Shown here: positions 6,693-12,511 of the stretch, piece after piece | Layout: each line of letters begins with the position of its first letter | How positions within the stretch are numbered: the stretch's first letter is position 1 | Source: Bacilli bacterium | GTDB lineage: Bacteria > Bacillota_I > Bacilli_A > RFN20 > CAG-826 | NCBI GenBank assembly: GCA_016296285.1 | Contig: JAEDJP010000029.1 | Span: 1-12,511 of the forward strand | Length of the DNA stretch: 12,511 nucleotides | Direction of reading: 5' to 3' | Made by a program: the position numbers and the translations under genes | The notes under the pieces: model-generated | What the model was told of the DNA's origin: nothing | Seen by the model: only the letters and a program-made list of their open reading frames with translations | The model's database searches: none

Positions 6693-9600
6693 TTATCGCA
6701 AAAGGAAGTCGATGTCTTCCTGCGTGAGGGAATTGCCGGACCCATCCGCCGCGCGGAGGATGCTCGTAAGCCCCTTTTTCTTGTTTTGCAGCTCGATGAT
6801 TTTCTCTTCGATCGTTCCTTGGGCCACGAGCTTATAGACGGAGACGGGACGCGTCTGCCCGATGCGGTGCGCGCGGTCGCTTGCTTGGTTTTCCGCGGCC
6901 ACGTTCCACCAGGGATCGAGATGGATGACGATGTCCGCGCCCACGAGGTTGAGCCCGGTGCCGCCCGCCTTGAGGGAGACGAGCATCACCGAGGGATCCT
7001 TGGAGGCGTTGAATTCGTCCGCGAGCTCGAGGCGCTCTTCCGCGGGCGTGTCCCCGTAGATCAAATACGATAGGATGCCCCCCTCGTTTAAGAGATTCTG
7101 GAGGTGTTTCAGGACGGTCACGAAGCTCGAGAACACGAGGACTTTGTGGCCTCCTTGACGCGCGACTTCGATCATCGAGACGGTTTGGTTGAGCTTCGAG
7201 GAGACGTCTTTGAAATCCTCGAGGAAGGAAGACGGATCGACGCAAAGCTGGCGCAGGCGCGTGAGCTCGGCGAGCAAGGCGATTTTCTGCCTTCCGTCTT
7301 CGCCTGCTTGCTTCAAGGAAAGGACCGCGTTCTCGTGATAGGCCGCGTAGATCTTCCGTTCTTTCTCCTCCATCGTGACGACGAGGACTTCCTCGGTTTT
7401 CGGGGGGAGTTCCTTGAGGACCTCTTCCTTGGTCCTGCGGAGCAAGAAGGGGGCGATTTCGCGTTCGAGTTTCTCAATTTCTGCTTCCTTCTGGTCGCCA
7501 AAGGAAGAATAGATCATGCGGAATTCCTTGTAGCCCTCAAGATATCCGGGCAAGAGAAAATCCATGATGGACCAAAGATCCATGTAGGAATTCTGAATCG
7601 GCGTCCCCGTGAGGACGAAGCGATGCTGGGCTTTGATGGTTTTGACCGCCCTTGTTTTTTGGGCCCCGACGTTTGCGATCGATTGAGCCTCATCGAGGAT
7701 GGCGCAGGAGAACGAAACGTCCTCATAGAGATCCTCGTCGTTGCGGAAGGAATCGTAGGAAACGATATAGACGCCCCCTTTGTTTTTGGGGATTTCGCGC
7801 ACGATGGCAGCGCGTTCGTTCTTGCTGCCGACGATGACGGTCGCGGACCGTTCCGGATCCCATTTGGCGAATTCGCTTTTCCAGTTGTAAATGAGCGATT
7901 TCGGGGAAACGATGAGGACGGGCTCGCTTTCTCCTAACGAATGGAGGGCCGCGATCGTCTCAAGGGTTTTGCCTAAGCCCATGTCGTCCGCGAGGATGCC
8001 CCCAAGGCCATGTTGGGCAAGGTTCACCATCCATTTCACCCCATCGAGCTGGTAAGGGCGAAGGGCCTCTTCCATCGCGGGAGTAACGGAAACATCGATG
8101 GAAGAATAATGAAGAAGGTCATGGAAAAGGCGTTCGAGTTGGCGGTCCGTGTCGACCCTAAGACCCGTTCCGGATTGCAATTTGAGAGCTTGATACAAGG
8201 GTAGTTTAAGGCTCGTGGGTTCGATTGAATCCGCCTCGTCGCTTAGCCCGAACGTTTCTACCGCGCTTGCGAGAGCTTGGTCGTCCGTCGCGAAAAAGGA
8301 GGACCCCACCCGCACGTATTTCTTCTTTTTGCGGTACGCCTTGAGAATCGCGTTCACCTCTTCGATGGATAGGTCGTTGCTTAGATAGGAGACCTCGAAC
8401 CAATCCACGTCGCTTTTCGTGCGCAGGGTGATGCCGGTCTTGTGCTTCACGAGGCTTGGCGAGATGTTGTCGGAAAGGTAGAGAGCGCAGGATTGCCCAA
8501 GCAGGCTCAAATCGGAATCGAGGATGCGCCCGATCTCTTGCTCGTCTTTGATTTTCCCTTGCTCAGGCAGGCCAAACGCGGCGATCGCGGATGCGAAGGA
8601 TTCGTAATGCTCCCCGGGAGTGAGAAGATAATCCTCTTTCGTGATTTCCTGCCCCCTGCAGATGTATTTCGTCTCGGTTCTTAAATACACGTCCTCGCTA
8701 TGTTGGTCATCATAGGTGACGTAAAAGGCGATATCCGCCCGATAGGCTTGCGCTTTCTTCCGGAATTCGGTCGAAACGTTCGTATCCGGTCGAAGCCTTG
8801 GGAGGATCTCGTTTGAAATCTCTTCTTGCAGCAATCCATAAGGAAGGTCCGGATTCGAATCGAGGAATTCAGAGAGGGCTTTTTCTTGGGCGTTTTTGAA
8901 ACGGGAAAGCGTGATGAGGTGGCGACGCCCGGAATAATGGGCGACGGTCAGTCCCGAGACCGCAATCGGACGGGAATGGCTGCCTTCCCGGATGATGCGT
9001 CCCTCATCGTCAAGCGAGACCGCGATGTCATGGGCTTCGGGATCGATTTGAACTTCGTCTCCCCCGTAATCGATGGTCCGTCCTTTCCAAAGGAGGAGAA
9101 GGCGGACGAATTGTTCCTCGGTGAGGGCGGAAGGGTCGCGGTAGTAATACGACGTGCTGGCCTTCGCGTGCAATCCCATCAAGAAGAAGATGACTTTTTG
9201 ATCTTCTGGATCCCAACGGTCGATGGAGAGATCGATATACGCCCCTCCTCTTTCGGCGAGCAAGGCGCCGCCATTGACTTTCTCGACCAGATTCTTGATG
9301 GAGGATATTTTGTGGAAGGCATTCCCTTGCACCCCGAGATCGAGATAGAAGGTGTTCCCGTCACGCGTGATGAAAAGGCGAAGGCTTGGATTGATGGAAG
9401 GTGAGGATTCCTTGCGGTTTGGGGGATCGATCCGGGTCTTTTCCAAGGTGGCCGAAAGGCCCGCGATGGCCTTTTTCGCGTTCAAGAAGATTTCGAGTTC
9501 CTGCCCGCTTAACGAGCCGATGCGGGCAAGCGAAGCGTAATTGGAGCCATAACGGAGGGCGAGTTCCTCGTCGCTCGAGCCGGTATCCCGGAGATAGACG

Positions 9601-9866
9601 TAAAGGGCAAGCGTTTTCCCAAAGGCCTGAGGAATGTCGGGCGCATAGCTATAGACGGTGGCCTTTCCCCCGACGTAGACGGTGCAGTTCGTGTAGATGG
9701 CGTCATCGATGGCTTCATAAAGGATGGATTGGTTTTCCTGAAGGCGGTAGAACACCGTGGCCTTCCCGCTTTGCAGGTCATCGAAAAAGTTCTTTGTCGC
9801 CTGGGAAGAATCCTTGGCGTCCGTGAGCACTTGCACGAGTTCCGGCGAGAATTGACGGGCAAGCAT
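6693..9866 (-). CDS. SNF2-family DNA-dependent ATPase (ywqA-like)
   Basis: The 1057-residue protein ends in a complete SWI2/SNF2 motor. In order from about residue 600: LRPYQLDGVKW, motif I DDMGLGKT near 620-630, motif Ia VSPKSLIYNW, motif II DEAQ near 725, motif III LTGTPIQN near 754, then LLRRTK, the C-terminal RecA lobe VLVFSSF, GGTGLNL, LDPWWN and motif VI RAHRIGQ near 1000. Such motors translocate on duplex DNA and remodel protein-DNA or RNA polymerase complexes; RapA is a distant relative. The first ~600 residues are not a domain I recognise and may target the motor. The start ATG 9866 is chosen for GGAGG at 9874-9878; a start at 9911 would overlap the SWIM gene. The upstream SWIM gene stops 1 bp before it, so translation is likely coupled. 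The pair resembles B. subtilis ywqB-ywqA. Confidence 0.93.
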   Translation of the reverse strand: MLARQFSPELVQVLTDAKDSSQATKNFFDDLQSGKATVFYRLQENQSILYEAIDDAIYTNCTVYVGGKATVYSYAPDIPQAFGKTLALYVYLRDTGSSDEELALRYGSNYASLARIGSLSGQELEIFLNAKKAIAGLSATLEKTRIDPPNRKESSPSINPSLRLFITRDGNTFYLDLGVQGNAFHKISSIKNLVEKVNGGALLAERGGAYIDLSIDRWDPEDQKVIFFLMGLHAKASTSYYYRDPSALTEEQFVRLLLLWKGRTIDYGGDEVQIDPEAHDIAVSLDDEGRIIREGSHSRPIAVSGLTVAHYSGRRHLITLSRFKNAQEKALSEFLDSNPDLPYGLLQEEISNEILPRLRPDTNVSTEFRKKAQAYRADIAFYVTYDDQHSEDVYLRTETKYICRGQEITKEDYLLTPGEHYESFASAIAAFGLPEQGKIKDEQEIGRILDSDLSLLGQSCALYLSDNISPSLVKHKTGITLRTKSDVDWFEVSYLSNDLSIEEVNAILKAYRKKKKYVRVGSSFFATDDQALASAVETFGLSDEADSIEPTSLKLPLYQALKLQSGTGLRVDTDRQLERLFHDLLHYSSIDVSVTPAMEEALRPYQLDGVKWMVNLAQHGLGGILADDMGLGKTLETIAALHSLGESEPVLIVSPKSLIYNWKSEFAKWDPERSATVIVGSKNERAAIVREIPKNKGGVYIVSYDSFRNDEDLYEDVSFSCAILDEAQSIANVGAQKTRAVKTIKAQHRFVLTGTPIQNSYMDLWSIMDFLLPGYLEGYKEFRMIYSSFGDQKEAEIEKLEREIAPFLLRRTKEEVLKELPPKTEEVLVVTMEEKERKIYAAYHENAVLSLKQAGEDGRQKIALLAELTRLRQLCVDPSSFLEDFKDVSSKLNQTVSMIEVARQGGHKVLVFSSFVTVLKHLQNLLNEGGILSYLIYGDTPAEERLELADEFNASKDPSVMLVSLKAGGTGLNLVGADIVIHLDPWWNVAAENQASDRAHRIGQTRPVSVYKLVAQGTIEEKIIELQNKKKGLTSILRAADGSGNSLTQEDIDFLLR

Positions 9867-9867
9867 C

Positions 9868-11319
9868 TTAAAACCTCCGGAGCCCGGCGAATTCGGGCTT
9901 GTCCGCGACAAGGGAAAGATAAGCGAGCCTTGTCTTGTAATTCTCTTTGCTGCGCGTGTCGAGCATCGGCTCGCGGAGCAACATCACGACCTCGGGGATA
10001 TCCTGGAATGCCTCGATGGCCTCGAGAATCGTCGTCGGGGTGCTTCGCGGGTTCTTTTCGAGAGCCTTGATTTCCCGCGCGATCGTCTTTGGCAAGGCCT
10101 TGACGAGGAAAGAACGTTCGAGTTTTCGCACCTCGTCCTTAAAAAGGCAAAGCGTCTTCAAACCGATGCGGTAGAAGCTCGTGAGGGTGGAAGGAACGTA
10201 AACCCCGCAGGCGAGCTCGATGTTCTCGTAATTAATGGAACGGCCAAGAACCTTGGCGCTTTCGTAATGGGCACGTCGCATCTCTGAAGGGTAGTTACGA
10301 AGGATGAGCAATGCGTAACTCGGGTCGAAAGAAGCCGCGCTACGCAGGAATGACAAAAGGTTTTCCTCGCTTGGAGGGAGGGAAAGCCAATGCTTCGCAA
10401 GGATTCCGTCCACTTCCGGGGTCAAGACGAAGCGAGGAAGGCTAAGGAGGTGCTGAAACACCTTCTCGTAGCCTTTTTGGTTCGCGGCGTCCGCGATGCG
10501 GGCGAAGCCGCTCCGGTAATAGTCTTTGCTGCCCGCGGCCCTTAGGATCGTGTTCTCGCTCACATAGAGGTAAATGTTGTCGTCGGGGTATGTTTCGAGG
10601 TCTGGGAGGATGATGGGGTTGATGAGCCCCTCCTCGTCAAGGCGCGTGATGTAGGATTTGATCTCGGGTCTTTTGAGAAGGTATTGCAGCAAGGCTCGAT
10701 TGGTCCTCCGCGTCTCAATCCGGAACAAAAAGCGGAAGAATGGGTACCGTTCTTCGGGGGAATGCTCTTCCAACAGGAAATCGATCAAGGAAAAGAGGGC
10801 GGCGTTGCTTTGCCCAAAGAATTGACGGGGGATCGCAAGCTCTCCTGCCCGGCGCATCAACATCTCGTAGCTTTCGGGGCTTTCTTTTCCCTTACCTTCA
10901 AGAAGGATCGTCTTGAGGGCGCTGCAATATTGCTGCTGATTGCTATAACGCAAGAGCTCCATCTCGGAAAGCAACCCGGCCATGGGGGTCTGGAGCCTCG
11001 AATTCGCGGGGGAAACGACGCGTTCCCGATGGATGGGCAAGTCGGCATCGTCGAGGGCAAGCAAGGTCGCGGCCGCGTGTTTGCAGATCTCGCCGGTCCT
11101 TTGGAAGTAAGGACAGGAACAAGAAAGGTACATGAGGTCTTTTCCGGGCCCGAATTCGCCTTCGACGCGATAAACGTCTTGGCCGGTGACTCTCGCTTCG
11201 AACGAATCCTTGTCCGCGCGCAAAACAACGACGTTCCCGGACTCGTAAATCGCCTCCCCACGTTTGAGGATCGCGCGATCGATGCTTGGCCTAGTAGCCT
11301 CAAAGAAACCGTTTTTCAT
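9868..11319 (-). CDS. SWIM zinc-finger protein (ywqB-like)
   Basis: From ATG 11319 the protein has 483 residues. Residues 67-81 form a SWIM zinc finger, CxCx9CxH: Cys67, Cys69, Cys79, His81 (CSCPYFQRTGEICKH). The finger is predicted to bind DNA or protein. The remaining ~390 residues look alpha-helical and repeat-like, with no domain I recognise. SWIM proteins are often coded next to, or fused with, bacterial SNF2 motors, and here the SNF2 gene starts 1 bp after its TAA (9868-9870), so they probably act as one complex on DNA. An in-frame TTG at 11388 would add 23 residues but runs across the terminator and promoter; ATG 11319 lies 10 bp after a TATAAT box and is preferred. No SD precedes it, which suggests a near-leaderless mRNA. 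Confidence 0.87.
   Translation of the reverse strand: MKNGFFEATRPSIDRAILKRGEAIYESGNVVVLRADKDSFEARVTGQDVYRVEGEFGPGKDLMYLSCSCPYFQRTGEICKHAAATLLALDDADLPIHRERVVSPANSRLQTPMAGLLSEMELLRYSNQQQYCSALKTILLEGKGKESPESYEMLMRRAGELAIPRQFFGQSNAALFSLIDFLLEEHSPEERYPFFRFLFRIETRRTNRALLQYLLKRPEIKSYITRLDEEGLINPIILPDLETYPDDNIYLYVSENTILRAAGSKDYYRSGFARIADAANQKGYEKVFQHLLSLPRFVLTPEVDGILAKHWLSLPPSEENLLSFLRSAASFDPSYALLILRNYPSEMRRAHYESAKVLGRSINYENIELACGVYVPSTLTSFYRIGLKTLCLFKDEVRKLERSFLVKALPKTIAREIKALEKNPRSTPTTILEAIEAFQDIPEVVMLLREPMLDTRSKENYKTRLAYLSLVADKPEFAGLRRF
9874..9878 (-). promoter_or_regulatory. Ribosome binding site that fixes the SNF2 gene start
   Basis: GGAGG on the minus strand lies 7 bp before ATG 9866-9864, inside the last codons (Leu-Arg-Arg-Phe) of the SWIM gene. 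It favours the ATG at 9866 over the in-frame ATG at 9911 and implies that ribosomes ending the SWIM gene restart on the SNF2 gene. Confidence 0.8.
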
Positions 11320-11329
11320 CGTATTCCCG

Positions 11330-11338
11330 ATTATATCA
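11330..11338 (-). promoter_or_regulatory. Extended -10 promoter of the SWIM-SNF2-mntP operon
   Basis: On the minus strand the sequence TGATATAAT is a perfect extended -10 element (TGn + TATAAT). No good -35 is seen at 16-18 bp (TTGTCG lies 21 bp away), which an extended -10 can tolerate. Transcription would start about 3-5 bases before ATG 11319. It should drive the SWIM, SNF2 and mntP genes. Confidence 0.7.
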
Positions 11339-11342
11339 TGCG

Positions 11343-11373
11343 AAAAGAGGATTTCTCGACAAGAGAAGTCCTC
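11343..11373 (-). terminator. Rho-independent terminator of the exonuclease III gene
   Basis: On the minus strand GAGGACTTCTC (11373-11363) pairs with GAGAAATCCTC (11357-11347) around the loop TTGTC: ten pairs and one C/A mismatch, followed by TTTT (11346-11343). It begins 18 bp after the exonuclease stop and ends 5 bp before the next operon's -10 element. The T-run is short, so termination may be incomplete. Confidence 0.65.
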
Positions 11374-11379
11374 CTCGTT

Positions 11380-11392
11380 ACGTTTCAAACGT
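11380..11392. repeat. 13-bp near-perfect palindrome between the exonuclease gene and its terminator
   Basis: ACGTTT-C-AAACGT is a perfect 6-bp dyad around one base, flanked by a direct GTTAC (11377-11381 and 11391-11395). It touches the exonuclease stop codon and lies about 45 bp upstream of the SWIM operon -10 box, so it could be an operator, or simply chance. Confidence 0.35.
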
Positions 11393-12156
11393 TACAAATC
11401 GATGTCGAGCACGACGGGGCAATGATCGCTTCCCATGACATCCGTGAGAATCTTGGAATCCTTGACCTTGCCCATCAAGGAATCGGAAACGACGAAATAG
11501 TCGATGCGCCAACCCGCGTTCTTTTCCCTCGCGTGGAAGCGATAACTCCACCAGGAGTAGGTGACTTGATCCGGATAAAGCTCGCGGAACGTGTCCTTGT
11601 ATCCTTGCGACAGCAAATGAGTGAATGCGCTCCTCTCCTCTTTGGTGAAGCCCGGATTCATCGTGTTGGCTTTCGGGTTCTTCAAGTCGATCTCTTCGTG
11701 AGCGACGTTAAGGTCTCCCGTGTAGATGATGGGCTTCTTCTGGGACAAGATGGCGAAGTAATCGAGCAGGTCCTTCTCGAATTCGAGACGGAACGAGAGG
11801 CGCTTCAGGCCGTCTCCGCTGTTGGGGACATAAGCGCCGACAACATAGCAGGAAGGATATTCCAAGGTGATGACGCGTCCTTCGTCGTCGTATTTGCCAT
11901 CAAGCAAGCCATAATGGACCGAAAGCGGTTCTTCCTTGGCGTATGCGACCACCCCGGAATAGCCTTTGCGGACCTTGGAAACGGTCCAATAGCAGTGGTA
12001 GCCATCCGGCATGAAGGGAAAGGTGTCGTGACTATCCTCGCTCCACTTGGATTCTTCGAGGAAAAGGATGTCGGGGGATATCTTCTCGAATGTGTCGGCG
12101 AAGCCCTTCTGGAGGATCGCGCGGATCCCGTTGACGTTGAACGAAGCGATTTTCAT
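11392..12156 (-). CDS. xth: exodeoxyribonuclease III / AP endonuclease
   Basis: The 254-residue protein is a full-length member of the exonuclease III (Xth/ExoA/APE1) family. Visible active-site residues: Asn7 (SFNVNG), metal-binding Glu35 in LEESK (usually LQETK, so Gln is replaced by Glu just before it), Tyr109 (AYVPN), Asp148/Asn150 (TGDLNVAH), and the closing Asp244-His245 (GSDHCP). It cuts the backbone 5' of abasic sites in base excision repair and removes 3' blocking groups and nucleotides from duplex DNA. The start ATG 12156 begins the family's usual MKIASFNVNGIRA; an upstream ATG (12189) adds 11 residues outside the fold. The ribosome site is weak (GAGAG, about 8 bp away). It appears to be a single-gene unit ended by the 11343-11373 terminator. 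Confidence 0.95.
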   Translation of the reverse strand: MKIASFNVNGIRAILQKGFADTFEKISPDILFLEESKWSEDSHDTFPFMPDGYHCYWTVSKVRKGYSGVVAYAKEEPLSVHYGLLDGKYDDEGRVITLEYPSCYVVGAYVPNSGDGLKRLSFRLEFEKDLLDYFAILSQKKPIIYTGDLNVAHEEIDLKNPKANTMNPGFTKEERSAFTHLLSQGYKDTFRELYPDQVTYSWWSYRFHAREKNAGWRIDYFVVSDSLMGKVKDSKILTDVMGSDHCPVVLDIDL

Positions 12157-12198
12157 CTTTTGTCTCTCTTTCCCCGTTTTTCTAGGCACGGTTTAGGG

Positions 12199-12204
12199 TA
12201 CAAT
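12199..12204 (+). promoter_or_regulatory. Possible -10 box of the divergent HEPN-like gene
   Basis: TACAAT ends 8 bp before ATG 12213 with no SD between. The -35 region (about 12176-12181, GTTTTT) is weak. The 56-bp gap to the exonuclease start must hold promoters for both directions; I could not place the one for the exonuclease. Confidence 0.45.
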
Positions 12205-12212
12205 TCCTGCAT

Positions 12213-12511
12213 ATGGACATGCCGATTGAGCAATTCAACCAAACGGTTGGCGAAATCATGATGTATTGCCAATGCATCGAGGAAAACATTAAAAGAATTT
12301 TCGCTCACATGCAACCGGGCAACAGCCAGATGAATCGCCTTCACATCGACGAGCAGCGCATGACGATGGGTCAAATCATCACCGCAATGAAGGAACTCGA
12401 CCGCAGCCGCTCCAAGCCCTTCTTTTCTGATCATGATTACGAGTATCTCTTCATGGTCACAAAGACCCGTAACGAATACGCCCACAACGTCTATGCCCAT
12501 TTCTGCTATCT
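12213..12511 (+). CDS. HEPN-like small protein (3' partial)
   Basis: A frame opens at ATG 12213 and stays open to the window end (99 codons visible). It is hydrophilic and looks alpha-helical, beginning MDMPIEQFNQTVGEIMMYCQ. Residues 86-91 read RNEYAH, i.e. R-N-x3-H, preceded by a hydrophobic helix (YEYLFMVTKT) and followed by an aromatic stretch (VYAHFCY). This is the RX4-6H active-site pattern of HEPN proteins, many of which are ribonucleases (toxins, abortive infection, CRISPR-linked), though others are only structural. No partner antitoxin is visible, since the downstream side is cut off. Codon use resembles the neighbours, which supports a real gene. ATG 12219 is an alternative start. 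The exact family is unknown to me. Confidence 0.7.
   Translation, partial: MDMPIEQFNQTVGEIMMYCQCIEENIKRIFAHMQPGNSQMNRLHIDEQRMTMGQIITAMKELDRSRSKPFFSDHDYEYLFMVTKTRNEYAHNVYAHFCY

Noticed and set aside
7104..7937. 277-codon open frame on the + strand
   Set aside because: Antisense to the SNF2 motor core; no domain or ribosome site.
9867..9911. Upstream start of the SNF2 gene at 9911
   Set aside because: It overlaps the SWIM gene end; GGAGG is placed exactly for ATG 9866.
11320..11388. TTG start for the SWIM gene
   Set aside because: It would put coding sequence across the terminator hairpin and the TATAAT promoter; ATG 11319 fits the promoter.
6693..12156. Reading the nuclease, SWIM and SNF2 genes as a phage-defence island
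   Set aside because: No methylase, toxin, mobile element or other defence gene is seen beside them; ywqA/ywqB-like pairs and exonuclease III are common chromosomal genes.
10684..12261. 525-codon open frame on the + strand
   Set aside because: It lies antisense to the SWIM and exonuclease III genes, both with clear motifs; its protein has no recognisable domain. Long antisense frames are expected from this G+C-rich codon use.

Overview
The window is a stretch of chromosome from a G+C-rich bacterium, most likely an uncultured member of the Bacillota (Bacilli or Erysipelotrichia-like). Pointers are a fused ATPase-FtsX ABC exporter, an ECF-type S component under a tetrahydrofolate (THF) riboswitch, a SWIM/SNF2 gene pair, and clear AGGAG-type ribosome binding sites. 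TGA is used as a stop, so the code is standard. I see no insertion sequence, phage gene, CRISPR array, rRNA or tRNA. The taxonomic call is inference from gene content only.

Left part, + strand (1-5345). A 5'-truncated ABC exporter is followed after 16 bp by a flavin-reductase-like gene. A new promoter then drives a membrane glycosyltransferase (GT2) and a small four-helix membrane protein whose start overlaps the GT2 end. A hairpin/U-tract terminator closes this unit.

Middle (5346-6150, + strand). A THF riboswitch precedes an ECF transporter S component, so this is very probably a folate-uptake gene (folT) under folate feedback. An 8-bp complementarity brackets the aptamer, and the Shine-Dalgarno (SD) region carries small hairpins that suggest control of translation. 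The folT end overlaps the end of the convergent mntP gene by 66 bp.

Right part, - strand (6085-12156). Reading leftwards: an exonuclease III / AP endonuclease with its own terminator; a promoter; a SWIM zinc-finger protein; an SNF2-family ATPase 1 bp downstream; and an MntP-type manganese exporter 17 bp after that. The last three form a tight operon. The SWIM/SNF2 pair resembles Bacillus subtilis ywqB/ywqA.

Right edge (12213-12511, + strand). A divergent gene cut by the window end encodes a small protein with an R-N-x3-H motif typical of HEPN-domain ribonucleases and related proteins.

Two observations stand out. One is the riboswitch-folT unit. The other is that three genes (GT2, SWIM, HEPN-like) have a -10 box only 8-10 bp before the ATG and no SD, as expected for leaderless or near-leaderless transcripts, while other genes here have good SDs. 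I found no clearly new multi-gene system; most of the window is ordinary core or transport gene content.
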